Positions 42,262-51,345 of a DNA stretch of 64,000 nt are shown piece after piece; within the stretch, counting starts at the first letter, position 1; each line of letters starts with the position of its first letter. Source of the stretch: JAMHWF01 sp964371405 (GTDB taxonomy: Bacteria > Pseudomonadota > Gammaproteobacteria > Burkholderiales > Burkholderiaceae_C); the NCBI GenBank assembly GCA_964371405.1, contig CAYJLV010000015.1:1-64000 (forward strand), written 5' to 3'. Under the pieces are notes generated by a model. That model was not told where the DNA came from and ran no database searches. It saw only the letters and a list, made by a program, of their open reading frames with translations. The translations under genes and the position numbers were made by a program.

Positions 42262-43320
42262 TCAACCGCCGGCGATCCGCTTCACCAGCGCCTGCGTGAA
42301 CTGCGCCGTGTTCGCCGTGCCGCCCAGATCCCCGGTGCGCACCTTGTCGATGTTGAGCGTATCGTCGATCGCCTGGCGCAGGCGCTGGGCCCTGTCGGTC
42401 ATCCTGCAGTGGTCGAGCATCATCGCGGCGGCCAGCAGCAGCGCAATCGGGTTGGCGACGCCCTTGCCGGCGATGTCGGGCGCCGAGCCGTGCACCGCCT
42501 CGAAGATGGCTGCGTCGGCGCCGATGTTGGCGCCCGGCGCCATGCCCAGGCCGCCGACGAGGCCGGCGACCAGGTCGCTGAGGATGTCGCCGAACAGGTT
42601 GGTCGTGACGATCACGTCGAACTGCCAGGGGTTGAGCACCAGCTTCATCGCGCAGGCGTCGACGATCATCGTCTCGAGCGCGATGCGGTCCTTGTACTTT
42701 TGCTCGTGCAGCTGCACCGCCGTCTCGAGGAACAGGCCCGTCAGCGCCTTCATGATGTTGGCCTTGTGCACGACGGTGACCTTCTTGCGGCCCGTCGCGA
42801 TGGCGTGCTCGAAGGCGTACTCGAGCAGCCGGCGCGAGCCTTGGCGCGTGTTGACGCCGGTGGCCATCGCCACGGCATGCGGGTCGCCGCCGATCGGGAT
42901 GTAGTGCTCGTGACCGATGTAGAGGCCCTCGAGGTTCTCGCGCACCACCACGAGGTCGATCTTGTCGAAGCGCCCGCCCGGGATGATGGTGTGCGCCGGG
43001 CGCAGGTTGGCGTAGAGCTGGAACTCCTCGCGCAGCCGCACGTTGCTCGAGCGGTAGCCGCTGCCCGTCGGCGTTTCCAGCGGGCCCTTGAGCGCGAGCC
43101 GCGTGCGCCGGACGCTGTCGAGCGTGGCCTTGGGCAGCGGGTCGCCCGCCGTGCGCACGCCTTCGAGGCCCGCGACCTGGCGGTCCCACTGGAACGGCGC
43201 GCCCAGCGCGCCCAGCGCGGCCAGCGTGGCGTCGACGATCTCGGGGCCGATGCCGTCGCCGGGGATCAGGGTGGCGGGGACGGGTTGGGGCTGCTGCTGC
43301 TGCGGCTGCTGCGAAGACAT
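42262..43320 (-). CDS. NAD-dependent isocitrate/isopropylmalate dehydrogenase family protein
   Basis: 352 residues. The N-terminal Q-rich leader is followed by A-T-L-I-P-G-D-G-I-G-P-E-I, the substrate site R-E-N-L-E-G-L-Y-I-G (about 126-135, Ser/Tyr region), K-A-N-I-M-K, and D-x-x-L-x-D motifs near 240-260 (N-L-F-G-D-I-L-S-D). The R-x-x-(S/T)-x-N-V-x-L-R pattern (S-S-N-V-R-L-R) and overall length fit homodimeric NAD-type isocitrate dehydrogenases found with or without the TCA enzyme Icd. Leucine genes are not nearby, so isocitrate is the better guess. Confidence 0.85.
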   Translation of the reverse strand: MSSQQPQQQQPQPVPATLIPGDGIGPEIVDATLAALGALGAPFQWDRQVAGLEGVRTAGDPLPKATLDSVRRTRLALKGPLETPTGSGYRSSNVRLREEFQLYANLRPAHTIIPGGRFDKIDLVVVRENLEGLYIGHEHYIPIGGDPHAVAMATGVNTRQGSRRLLEYAFEHAIATGRKKVTVVHKANIMKALTGLFLETAVQLHEQKYKDRIALETMIVDACAMKLVLNPWQFDVIVTTNLFGDILSDLVAGLVGGLGMAPGANIGADAAIFEAVHGSAPDIAGKGVANPIALLLAAAMMLDHCRMTDRAQRLRQAIDDTLNIDKVRTGDLGGTANTAQFTQALVKRIAGG

Positions 43321-43461
43321 GGCGTGTGCGGGCGGTTGGACGGGGGAGACAGACGCGGCGCCGCAGGGCGCCGGCGCATGGAGCCGCCGAGCATACTCAA
43401 GTTGCATGTCGCCACGCTGACGCCCCGGGCGGCATGCCCGCTCCGGCACCGGAGCCCGGCT

Positions 43462-44289
43462 TCAGGCCGCCGCCGACAACGGCGCGCTCGGCGCCAGCTG
43501 CTCGCGCAGCGCGACGACGCCCCCGATCACCAGCAGCGCCGGCGTGCGCACCGCGTGCGTGCGGGCCAGCGTCGGCAGCGTGCGCAGCGTACCCGCCACG
43601 GTGCGCTGCGTCGGCAGCGTCGCGTTCTCGACCAGCGCCGCCGGCGTGTCCACGGGCAGTCCGTGGCGCGCGAGCTGGGTGCAGACGACGCCCACCGTCG
43701 CCACGCCCATGTAGATGACGACGGTCTGGTGCGGCCGCGCAAGGCTGGGCCAGTCGAGCTCGAGCGTGCGGGTGCCGCCACCGTCCTCGCGCAGGTGGCC
43801 GGTCACGAAGACGACCTGCGTCGCGTGGTCGCGGTGCGTCAGCGGGATGCCGGCATACGCAGCCATGCCCTGTGCCGCGCTGACGCCGGGCACGACCTCG
43901 AATTCGATGCCGGCGGCGGCGAGCGCCTGCGCCTCCTCGCCGCCGCGGCCGAAGATGTACGGGTCGCCGCCCTTGAGGCGCAGCACGGCGCGACCGCTGC
44001 GCGCCAGGCGGATCATCAGCTCGATGATCTCCTCCTGCGGCATTGTGTGGTGGCCGCTCTGCTTGCCGACGTAGATCAGGTCGGCCTGCGGGTTCACCAG
44101 GCGCAGCACGTCCTTGGACACCAGCTTGTCGTAGAGCACGAGCCGCGCCGCGGCCAGCGCCTTGGCCGCCTTGACGGTCAGCAACTCGGGGTCGCCCGGG
44201 CCGGCGCCCACCAGCGTCACACGCGCAGGCAGTTCGCTGGCGTCGCTCGCCGTGGGCGAGAAATAGCGGGTTTCGTCGAGCGTGCTCAT
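43462..44289 (-). CDS. nirE: Uroporphyrinogen-III C-methyltransferase (NirE/CobA)
   Basis: 275 residues. Makes precorrin-2 by S-adenosylmethionine-dependent methylation, the entry to siroheme and heme d1. Motifs: L-V-G-A-G-P-G-D-P-E-L-L-T (about 26-38), Y-D-K-L-V, R-L-K-G-G-D-P-Y-I-F-G-R-G-G-E-E (about 103-118), and G-I-P-L-T-H-R. Divergent from nirS across a 244-bp region with an Fnr/Dnr-type box at 44383, which argues for a role in heme d1 supply (NirE) rather than general cobA. Confidence 0.95.
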   Translation of the reverse strand: MSTLDETRYFSPTASDASELPARVTLVGAGPGDPELLTVKAAKALAAARLVLYDKLVSKDVLRLVNPQADLIYVGKQSGHHTMPQEEIIELMIRLARSGRAVLRLKGGDPYIFGRGGEEAQALAAAGIEFEVVPGVSAAQGMAAYAGIPLTHRDHATQVVFVTGHLREDGGGTRTLELDWPSLARPHQTVVIYMGVATVGVVCTQLARHGLPVDTPAALVENATLPTQRTVAGTLRTLPTLARTHAVRTPALLVIGGVVALREQLAPSAPLSAAA

Positions 44290-44382
44290 GTCGGTCCCGC
44301 CGGGCCGCCCCGCGCCGTTGCAGGGCCCTTCGTGGGGGCGTTCATCATGCCTGCATTGGAAGAGCGAACACCGGTGTCGTCC

Positions 44383-44396
44383 TTAATCTGCGTCAA
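44383..44396. promoter_or_regulatory. Fnr/Dnr-type box between nirE and nirS
   Basis: TTAAT-CTGC-GTCAA matches 8 of 10 half-site positions of TTGAT-N4-ATCAA. It lies 94 bp before nirE and 138 bp before nirS starts, so it may serve either direction. Confidence 0.6.
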
Positions 44397-44533
44397 GGAC
44401 GATCGGGGCCCGAGCGCCGACGATCGCAACCGCTCGCGCCAGGGAAATTGCAGCCACCGGCGGGCCGCCGCCGCCTGGCGTCGCACGCGCTGCCTCACGG
44501 GCCGCCGCGGTCCGCACGACGGAGATTCATAAA

Positions 44534-46243
44534 ATGTACCTGACACCGCTCGCAGCCCTGCTGGCCGCGGCCATTTCGCTCAGCGCGACGGCTCAAGACA
44601 AGAAGCCCGTCACCGAGTCCGAGCTGAAGTATCAGGCCGGATCCTCGCCGCTGGCCGGCGAGCCGATGTACCAGAGCACGAACCCGAAATCCCCGCCGAT
44701 GACGCAGGCAGAGTTCGAGCGCGGGCGGCAGATCTACTTCGAGCGCTGCGCCGGTTGCCACGGCGTGCTGCGCAAGGGCGCGACGGGCAAGCCGCTGACG
44801 CCCGACATCACGCTCGGCAAGGGCACCGACTACCTGAAGGTGTTCATCGCCTACGGCTCGCCCGCCGGCATGCCGAACTGGCAGACCTCTGGCGAGATGG
44901 ACGAGAAGACGGTCGACCTGATGGCGCGCTATGTCCAGCAGGATCCTCCCGTGCCGCCGGAGTGGGGCCTGGAGCAGATGAAGTCGACGTGGAAGGTCAT
45001 CGTTCCTCCGGCGCAGCGGCCGAAGAAGAAGATGAACAACTACAACATCGCCAACATCTTCTCGACGACGCTGCGCGACACCGGCGAGGTGGCGCTGATC
45101 GACGGCGACAGCAAGAAGATCATCAACATCGTCAAGACGGGCTACGCGGTCCACATCTCGCGCGTCTCGGCGTCGGGGCGCTATCTGTTCGTGATCGGGC
45201 GCGACGCCAAGATCAACATGATCGACCTGTGGATGGCCAAGCCCGACAACGTGGCCGAGGTCCGCATCGGCCTGGAGGCGCGCTCGGTAGACACCAGCAA
45301 GTTCAAGGGCTACGAGGACAAGCTGGCGATCGCCGGCGCCTACTGGCCGCCGCAGTTCACGATCATGAAGGGCGACACGCTCGAGCCGCTGAAGATCGTC
45401 GCCACGCGCGGCATGACGGTCGGCTCGCAGGAGTACCACCCCGAGCCGCGCGTCGCGTCGATCGTCGCTTCGCACTACAAGCCCGAGTTCCTGGTCAACG
45501 TCAAGGAGACCGGCAAGACGCTGATGGTCGACTACTCCGACCTCGACGCGCTCAAGATCACCGAGATCGGCTCGGCACGCTTCCTGCACGACGGCGGCTG
45601 GGACTCGACCAAGCGCTACTTCATGGTCGCCGCCAACGAGAGCAACAAGATCGCCGCGATCGATTCCAAGACGGGCAAGCTCGCCGGCATCGCCGACGTC
45701 GGCCGCATCCCGCACCCGGGCCGCGGCGCCAACTTCGTGCACCCGAAGTTCGGTCCCGTCTGGGCCACCGGCCACCTCGGCGACGAGACGATCTCGCTGG
45801 TGGGCACCGACCCGGTGAAGCACAAGCAGTACGCCTTCAAGGAAGTCGCCAAGCTCACGGGCCCGGGCGGCGGCGCGCTGTTCATCAAGAGCCATCCGAA
45901 GTCCAGGCACGTGTACTCCGACGCGCCGCTGAACCCCGACCCGAAGGTGTCCCAGTCGATCGTCGTCTACGACATCCGCAATCTCGACAAGGGCTACACC
46001 GTGCTGCCGATCGCCGAGTGGGCGGACATCAAGGACGACGGCGCCAAGCGCGTCGTGCAGCCCGAGTTCAACAAGGCGGGCGACGAGGTCTGGTTCGCCG
46101 TCTGGTCGGCCAAGAACAAGCAGAGCGCGCTGGTCGTCGTCGACGACAAGACGCTCAAGCTCAAGGCCGTGATCAAGGATCCGAAGCTGATCACGCCGAC
46201 CGGGCACTTCAACGTCCACAACACGCAGAACGACGTGTACTGA
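44534..46243 (+). CDS. nirS: Cytochrome cd1 nitrite reductase
   Basis: 569 residues. Periplasmic enzyme reducing nitrite to NO. Signal peptide about 1-21; cytochrome c domain with heme site C-A-G-C-H (about 72-76), then the eight-bladed d1 propeller, with H-I-S-R-V-S (the d1-proximal His region, about 206), Y-H-P-E-P-R (about 302-307) and H-L-G-D-E-T-I-S-L (about 416-424) corresponding to the active-site histidine regions. GGAG before the ATG. First gene of the nir operon; electrons probably come from NirM/NirC. Confidence 0.98.
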   Translation: MYLTPLAALLAAAISLSATAQDKKPVTESELKYQAGSSPLAGEPMYQSTNPKSPPMTQAEFERGRQIYFERCAGCHGVLRKGATGKPLTPDITLGKGTDYLKVFIAYGSPAGMPNWQTSGEMDEKTVDLMARYVQQDPPVPPEWGLEQMKSTWKVIVPPAQRPKKKMNNYNIANIFSTTLRDTGEVALIDGDSKKIINIVKTGYAVHISRVSASGRYLFVIGRDAKINMIDLWMAKPDNVAEVRIGLEARSVDTSKFKGYEDKLAIAGAYWPPQFTIMKGDTLEPLKIVATRGMTVGSQEYHPEPRVASIVASHYKPEFLVNVKETGKTLMVDYSDLDALKITEIGSARFLHDGGWDSTKRYFMVAANESNKIAAIDSKTGKLAGIADVGRIPHPGRGANFVHPKFGPVWATGHLGDETISLVGTDPVKHKQYAFKEVAKLTGPGGGALFIKSHPKSRHVYSDAPLNPDPKVSQSIVVYDIRNLDKGYTVLPIAEWADIKDDGAKRVVQPEFNKAGDEVWFAVWSAKNKQSALVVVDDKTLKLKAVIKDPKLITPTGHFNVHNTQNDVY

Positions 46244-46260
46244 GAGAGCGAGACGCAACG

Positions 46261-46569
46261 ATGAAAGTCATTCTCACTGCTGCGGCCACGCTCGCCTTCG
46301 CCGCCTCGCCGGCCCTCGCCGACCCGATGGCGGCGATGACCAAGGCCGGCTGCATGGCCTGCCACGCCAAGGACAAGAAGGTCATCGGCCCGGCGTTCAA
46401 GGACATCGCGGCCAAATACAAGGGCCAGGACGTCACCGCCAAACTGATGGAGAAGGTCCGCAAGGGCGGCGGCGGCGTCTGGGGGCCGGTGCCGATGTCG
46501 GCCACCGGTCCCGACAAGATCGACGATGCGACGCTCAAGACGGCGATCGAGTTCGTCCTGAAAAGCTGA
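46261..46569 (+). CDS. nirM: Cytochrome c551 (NirM)
   Basis: 102 residues. Small periplasmic cytochrome that donates electrons to NirS. Signal peptide about 1-20; heme site C-M-A-C-H at about 31-35; axial Met in P-V-P-M-S-A near 78. Eighteen bases after nirS. Same size as P. aeruginosa NirM. Confidence 0.95.
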   Translation: MKVILTAAATLAFAASPALADPMAAMTKAGCMACHAKDKKVIGPAFKDIAAKYKGQDVTAKLMEKVRKGGGGVWGPVPMSATGPDKIDDATLKTAIEFVLKS

Positions 46570-46577
46570 GGAAGTCC

Positions 46578-46940
46578 GTGCGCGCGCTGCTGCTGACCCT
46601 GTGCACCCTGCTCAGCGCAGGCGCAGGCGCAGCACGTGCGCAGTCGGCGCCGGACGGGGGGTCGCCCGACGGCGCGCGCCGCGATGCGCTGGTGCGCATC
46701 GTGCGCCAGGATTGCGGCTCGTGCCACGGCATGCGCCTGACCGGAGGGCTCGGCCCCGCGCTGACGCGCGACGCGCTGGCCGACAAGCCGCTCGACTCGA
46801 TGGCGGCGGCGATCTTCCACGGCCGCCCCGGCACGCCGATGCCGGGCTGGCGAACGATGCTCAGCGAGGCCGACGCGCTGTGGATCGCGCAACAGTTGCT
46901 GGCCGGCTTCCCGGAGGAAGCGAAGGCGGCCGCGCGATGA
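46578..46940 (+). CDS. nirC: Cytochrome c55x (NirC)
   Basis: 120 residues. Periplasmic monoheme cytochrome of the nir operon, an electron donor to NirS or involved in d1 maturation. GTG start, signal peptide about 1-21, heme site C-G-S-C-H (about 46-50), candidate axial Met in P-G-T-P-M-P-G (about 85-91). Its stop overlaps the nirF ATG (ATGA). Confidence 0.93.
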   Translation: MRALLLTLCTLLSAGAGAARAQSAPDGGSPDGARRDALVRIVRQDCGSCHGMRLTGGLGPALTRDALADKPLDSMAAAIFHGRPGTPMPGWRTMLSEADALWIAQQLLAGFPEEAKAAAR

Positions 46941-48157
46941 GAGCCGATCGCAGGCGCGCCGCGCTCGGGCTCGCGGCCGTCGCCCTCCTTCCCGCCCTCG
47001 CCGGATGCGCCGGCACGCCGCTCGCCGCGGCCACCGAGCCGGTAGGCAGCGGCGACCTCGGTCTCGTGATCGGCCGAGCCACCGGCACGCTGACCGTCGT
47101 CAACACCAGCACGAAGTCGGCGCTCGGCACGATCGAAGGGCTGGGCGACCTGTCGCATGCCTCCGTCGTCTATGCGCGCGACGGCGCGCGCGCTTTCGTG
47201 TTCGGCCGCGACGGGGCACTGACGCGCGTCAACCTGCTCGCGAGGCGCATCGAGGCGCGTGTCATGCAGGCCGGCAACAGCATCGGCGGCGCGATCTCGG
47301 CCGACGGCACGCTGGTCGCCGCGCAGAACTACCAGCCGGGCGGCGTCAAGGTGTTCGACGCGCGCACGCTCGAACTCGTCGCCGACATCCCGGCCACCTA
47401 CGAGGTGTCCGGCCAGCCGACGCAGCGCTCGCGCGTCGTCGGCCTGGCCGACCTGCCGGGCCGGCGTTTCATCTTCTCGCTGTTCGACGCCGACCAGATC
47501 TGGATCACCGACCTGTCGCGGCCGGGCGCGCCGCGCATCACACGCTTCGAGGGCATCGGGCGCCAGCCCTACGACGCCCTCGTCACGCCCGACGGCCGCC
47601 ACTACATCGCGGGCCTGTTCGGCGAGGACGGGCTGGCGATGATCGACCTGTGGGAGCGCGAGCCGCGCGTGCGCCGCATCCTCGCCGGCTATGGCCGCGG
47701 CGAGCAGCCGCTGCCGGTGTTCAAGATGCCGCACCTGCGCGGCTGGGCCGTGGCCGGGCGCCACGCCTACCTGCCCGCGATCGGTCGCCACGAGGTGCTG
47801 GTCGTCGACACGGAGAGCTGGCGCGAGGTCGGGCGCATCGCCGTCGCCGGCCAGCCCGTGTTCGTGATGGCGCAGCCCGACGGGCGCCAGGTGTGGGTCA
47901 ACTTTGCCGTGCCCGACTACCACCGCGTGCAGGTGATCGACACGCAGCGGCGCGCCGTCGTCAAGACGCTCGAGCCCGGCGCCGCCGTGCTGCACATGGA
48001 GTTCACGCCGCGCGGCGAGGCGGTGTGGATCTCGTCGCGCGACGCGAACCGCGTCTCGGTGATCGACACCGGCGACTACTCGACGCTGGCGACGCTGCCG
48101 GTCGAGGCGCCGAGCGGCATCTTCTTCACCAGCCGCGCCGCGCGCGTGGGGTTGTAG
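46937..48157 (+). CDS. nirF: Heme d1 biosynthesis dehydrogenase-like protein NirF
   Basis: 406 residues. d1-type beta propeller without a heme c domain. N-terminal R-R-R-A-A-L-G-L-A-A-V-A-L-L-P-A-L-A-G-C is a lipoprotein signal (lipobox L-A-G-C; Tat-like arginines), so it is anchored in the periplasm. The late-step role in heme d1 formation is known for NirF. H-L-R-G-W-A-V near 265 matches the family's ligand region. Co-translated with nirC. Confidence 0.95.
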   Translation: MRADRRRAALGLAAVALLPALAGCAGTPLAAATEPVGSGDLGLVIGRATGTLTVVNTSTKSALGTIEGLGDLSHASVVYARDGARAFVFGRDGALTRVNLLARRIEARVMQAGNSIGGAISADGTLVAAQNYQPGGVKVFDARTLELVADIPATYEVSGQPTQRSRVVGLADLPGRRFIFSLFDADQIWITDLSRPGAPRITRFEGIGRQPYDALVTPDGRHYIAGLFGEDGLAMIDLWEREPRVRRILAGYGRGEQPLPVFKMPHLRGWAVAGRHAYLPAIGRHEVLVVDTESWREVGRIAVAGQPVFVMAQPDGRQVWVNFAVPDYHRVQVIDTQRRAVVKTLEPGAAVLHMEFTPRGEAVWISSRDANRVSVIDTGDYSTLATLPVEAPSGIFFTSRAARVGL

Positions 48158-49144
48158 ATGGACACCGCCACCGTCTCGGCGCCGCCGCCGCTGGCCCTGT
48201 TCAACCGCTGGCAGCGCGATCTGCCGCTGGTGGCGCGGCCCTACGACGCGCTCGGCGCGGCGGCCGGCCTGAGCGGCGCCGAAGTGCGCGAGGCGCTGCG
48301 CGCCGGCTTGGCCGGCGGCGCGATCAGCCGCGTCGGCGGCGTATTCGGCGTCGGCGCCGGCGGCGCGGCCATGCTGTGCGCGATGGAGGTCGCGCCGCGC
48401 GAACTCGACGCCGTCGCCGCCCTCGTCAATGCCGAGCCGGGCGTCAACCACAACTATGCGCGCGAGCACCGCCTCAACCTGTGGTTCGTCGCGACGGCGA
48501 TCGACGCCGGCGCGCTGGAGGCGACGGTCGAGCGCATCGAGCGCGCCTCCGGCGTCGCCGTGCTGCGCCTGCCGATGCGCCGCGCCTACCGTATCGACCT
48601 CGGCTTCGACATCGACGATCCGACGGCGGCGCAGCGCGCGGCCACGCCCGCGGTCGCGCCGCCGGTACCACCTGAGCAACGCGCACTCGCGGCCCGGCTC
48701 GAAGAGGGGCTGGCACTGGTCGAGCGGCCGTATGCTGCGCTCGGCGAACCGTTGGGGTGGCCGGAGGCCGACGTGATCGCCGCGCTGCGCGGCTGGTGCG
48801 AGCACGGCACCCTGCGCCGGCTCGGCGTCGTGCTGCGCCACCACGAGTTCGGCATCACTGCCAACGCGATGACGGTGTTCGACGTGCCGGCCGACGCGAT
48901 CGACGCCGCCGGCGCCCGCCTCGCGGTGCAGCCCGGCGTCACGCTGTGCTACCGCCGCGACGCCGCGCCGGGCTGGCCTTACACGCTCTACTGCATGGTG
49001 CACGGCCGCGAGCGCGACGGCGTGAGCCGCCTCGTCGACGCTGCGACGCGCGCCGCCGGACTCGCCGAGCGGCCGCGCGAAGTGCTGTTCAGCACGCACC
49101 GCTACAAGCAGGTCGGCGGGCGCTACTTCACCGGGGCGGCGTGA
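48158..49144 (+). CDS. nirDL: Siroheme decarboxylase NirDL (fused NirD and NirL)
   Basis: 328 residues. Two AsnC/Lrp-like halves in one chain: about 10-150 (L-P-L-V-A-R-P-Y-D-A-L; N-H-N-Y-A-R-E-H-R-L-N-L-W-F) resembles NirD/NirG and about 170-325 (L-V-E-R-P-Y-A-A-L-G; C-Y-R-R-D; W-P-Y-T-L-Y-C-M-V-H-G) resembles NirL/NirH. Converts siroheme to 12,18-didecarboxysiroheme with NirG/NirH. Fusion is known in several betaproteobacteria. Starts immediately after nirF; TGATG with nirG. Confidence 0.94.
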   Translation: MDTATVSAPPPLALFNRWQRDLPLVARPYDALGAAAGLSGAEVREALRAGLAGGAISRVGGVFGVGAGGAAMLCAMEVAPRELDAVAALVNAEPGVNHNYAREHRLNLWFVATAIDAGALEATVERIERASGVAVLRLPMRRAYRIDLGFDIDDPTAAQRAATPAVAPPVPPEQRALAARLEEGLALVERPYAALGEPLGWPEADVIAALRGWCEHGTLRRLGVVLRHHEFGITANAMTVFDVPADAIDAAGARLAVQPGVTLCYRRDAAPGWPYTLYCMVHGRERDGVSRLVDAATRAAGLAERPREVLFSTHRYKQVGGRYFTGAA

Positions 49145-49602
49145 TGACGGCAGTTCCTCTGGACCCGGTCGATGCGCTGCTGATCCGCCGGCTGCACGGC
49201 GACTTCCCGCTCGCCGAGCGGCCGTATGCCGAGGTCGCCGAGCAGCTCGGGCTCGACGAGCATGAGGTGATCGCGCGACTGCAGCGCATGCTAGACGACG
49301 GCCTGCTCTCGCGTTTCGGGCCGCTGTTCCAGATCGAGCGCGCCGGCGGCCAGTTCGTGCTCGCCGCGATGCAGGTGCCCGAGGAGCGCTACGACGAAGT
49401 CGCCGCGCTCGTCAACGCGCTGCCCGAAGTGGCGCACAACTACCGGCGCGAGCACCGCTTCAACATGTGGTTCGTGATCGGCTGCGACTCGCCCGACGCG
49501 GCGCGCCAGGGCTGCGAACGCATCGAGGCGGCGACCGGGCTGCGCGTCTACCCGTTCCCGAAGGAGCGCGAGTTCTTCGTCGAACTGCGCCTTCCGTTGT
49601 GA
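49144..49602 (+). CDS. nirG: Siroheme decarboxylase subunit NirG
   Basis: 152 residues. AsnC-like winged helix (about 5-55: D-A-L-L-I-R-R-L-H-G-D-F-P-L) and RAM-type fold with N-Y-R-R-E-H-R-F-N-M-W-F (about 100-111), where the conserved histidine and arginine lie. Part of the NirDL-NirG-NirH complex. Overlaps nirDL by one base. Confidence 0.93.
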   Translation: MTAVPLDPVDALLIRRLHGDFPLAERPYAEVAEQLGLDEHEVIARLQRMLDDGLLSRFGPLFQIERAGGQFVLAAMQVPEERYDEVAALVNALPEVAHNYRREHRFNMWFVIGCDSPDAARQGCERIEAATGLRVYPFPKEREFFVELRLPL

Positions 49603-49612
49603 AAGGCCTCTC

Positions 49613-50089
49613 GTGCTGACGGATTTCGATCGCCGGCTGATCGCCGCCACACAGGCCGGCCTGCCGCTGGTCGAGCGGCCCTACGACGTCGTCGGCGCAC
49701 AGCTCGGCGTCAGCGGCGAGGCGGTGCGCGAGCGCCTCGACGGCATGCTGCGCGAGGGCCTGGTGCGGCGCATCGGCGCCGTGCCGAACCACTACCGGCT
49801 CGGCTACACGGCCAACGGCATGACGGTGTGGGACGTCGACGACGCCTCGGTCGACATGCTGGGCGAGAAGATCGGCGCGCTCGATTTCGTGTCGCACTGC
49901 TACCGGCGCCCGCGTGCGCTGCCCGAGTGGCCCTACAACCTGTTCGCGATGGTGCACGGCCACAGCCGCATCGAGGTCGAGCGCGGCGCGCTGCACATAC
50001 ACTGCCTGCTGGCCGACGCCTGCCGCAGTCACGATATCCTCTACAGCAGCCGCATCCTGAAGAAGACGGGGCTGCGCCTGCCGACCTGA
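49613..50089 (+). CDS. nirH: Siroheme decarboxylase subunit NirH
   Basis: 158 residues from a GTG start. AsnC-like domain with L-P-L-V-E-R-P-Y-D-V-V-G and the NirH signature C-Y-R-R-P-R-A-L-P-E-W-P-Y-N-L-F-A-M-V-H-G at about 93-113. Forms the siroheme decarboxylase with NirDL and NirG. Ten bases after nirG. Confidence 0.93.
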   Translation: MLTDFDRRLIAATQAGLPLVERPYDVVGAQLGVSGEAVRERLDGMLREGLVRRIGAVPNHYRLGYTANGMTVWDVDDASVDMLGEKIGALDFVSHCYRRPRALPEWPYNLFAMVHGHSRIEVERGALHIHCLLADACRSHDILYSSRILKKTGLRLPT

Positions 50090-50109
50090 ACGCTGACAGC
50101 TGATCGATC

Positions 50110-51345
50110 ATGTTTCGCATCTCGCAGTACATGCGCGAACTCGCCGCCGCCGAGCGCGACGGCCGCTACCCGCAGGTGGCGCAGCGCAAGCCGCCCGGCC
50201 CCGTCGTGATCTGGAACCTGACGCGGCGCTGCAACCTCACCTGCAAGCACTGCTACGCGCTGTCGGCCGACCACGCCTACCCGGGCGAGCTCGGCCTCGA
50301 CGAATGCCGTACCGTGATCGACGATCTGCGCGGCTTTCGCGTGCCGGCGCTGATTCTCTCGGGGGGCGAGCCGCTGCTGCGCCCCGACCTGTTCGAGATC
50401 GCGACGCACGCCAAGGCGGCGGGAATGCACGTCTCGCTGTCGACCAACGGCACGCTGATCGACGCTCCGCTGGCCGACCGCATCGCGGAGCAGCGCTTCG
50501 ACTACGTCGGCATCAGCATCGACGGCATGCGCGAGACGCACGACCGCTTCCGCCGCAAGCAGGGCGCCTACGACGCGTCGCTCGGCGCGCTGCGCCTGCT
50601 GCGCGACCGCGGCGTCAAGATCGGCCTGCGCTACACGATGACGGACATGAACGCCGCCGACCTGCCCGCGCTGCTGCAACTGATGCGCGACGAGGGTATC
50701 GACAAGTTCTACTTCTCGCACCTCAACTACGCCGGCCGCGGCAACATCCACCGCGCGCGCGACGCCCACTTCGCCGCCACGCGCGACGCGCTCGACCTGC
50801 TGTTCGCCACGGCCTGGGCCGCCGCGCAGCGCGGCGAGCCGCTCGAGTTCGTCACAGGCAACAACGACGCCGACGGCGTCTGGATGCTGCGCTGGGCCGA
50901 GCGCGAGCTGCCGCAGCACGCCGCCGCGCTGCGCGCGCGGCTCGAAGCCTGGGGCGGCAACGCGTCGGGGCTCTACGTCGCCAACATCGACAACCTCGGC
51001 CACGTCCACCCCGACACGATGTGGTGGCACCACGACCTGGGCAGCGTGCGCGAGCGCCCGTTCTCGCAGATCTGGATCGACACCACCGATCCGCTGATGG
51101 CGCGCCTGAAGCAGCAGCCGCGCGCAGTCGGCGGGCGCTGCGGCGCCTGCACCCACCTCGCGATCTGCGGCGGCAACACGCGCGTGCGCGCGCAGCAGGT
51201 GACAGGCGACGCCTGGGCCGAGGATCCCGGCTGCTACCTCGACGACGCCGAGATCGGTGTCGACGCCACGCAGTTCGCCCCGCGCGTGGCCGTGACGGCG
51301 CCGCGCGGCGGGGCGAAGAAGCGCATTCCGGTGCTGCCATGCTGA
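50110..51345 (+). CDS. nirJ: Heme d1 biosynthesis radical SAM protein NirJ
   Basis: 411 residues. Radical SAM enzyme converting didecarboxysiroheme towards heme d1. SAM cluster C-N-L-T-C-K-H-C (about 41-48), G-G-E-P (about 84-87), and a SPASM/twitch end with clustered Cys near 336-345 (C-G-A-C-T-H-L-A-I-C-G-G-N). Overlaps nirN start. Confidence 0.96.
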   Translation: MFRISQYMRELAAAERDGRYPQVAQRKPPGPVVIWNLTRRCNLTCKHCYALSADHAYPGELGLDECRTVIDDLRGFRVPALILSGGEPLLRPDLFEIATHAKAAGMHVSLSTNGTLIDAPLADRIAEQRFDYVGISIDGMRETHDRFRRKQGAYDASLGALRLLRDRGVKIGLRYTMTDMNAADLPALLQLMRDEGIDKFYFSHLNYAGRGNIHRARDAHFAATRDALDLLFATAWAAAQRGEPLEFVTGNNDADGVWMLRWAERELPQHAAALRARLEAWGGNASGLYVANIDNLGHVHPDTMWWHHDLGSVRERPFSQIWIDTTDPLMARLKQQPRAVGGRCGACTHLAICGGNTRVRAQQVTGDAWAEDPGCYLDDAEIGVDATQFAPRVAVTAPRGGAKKRIPVLPC

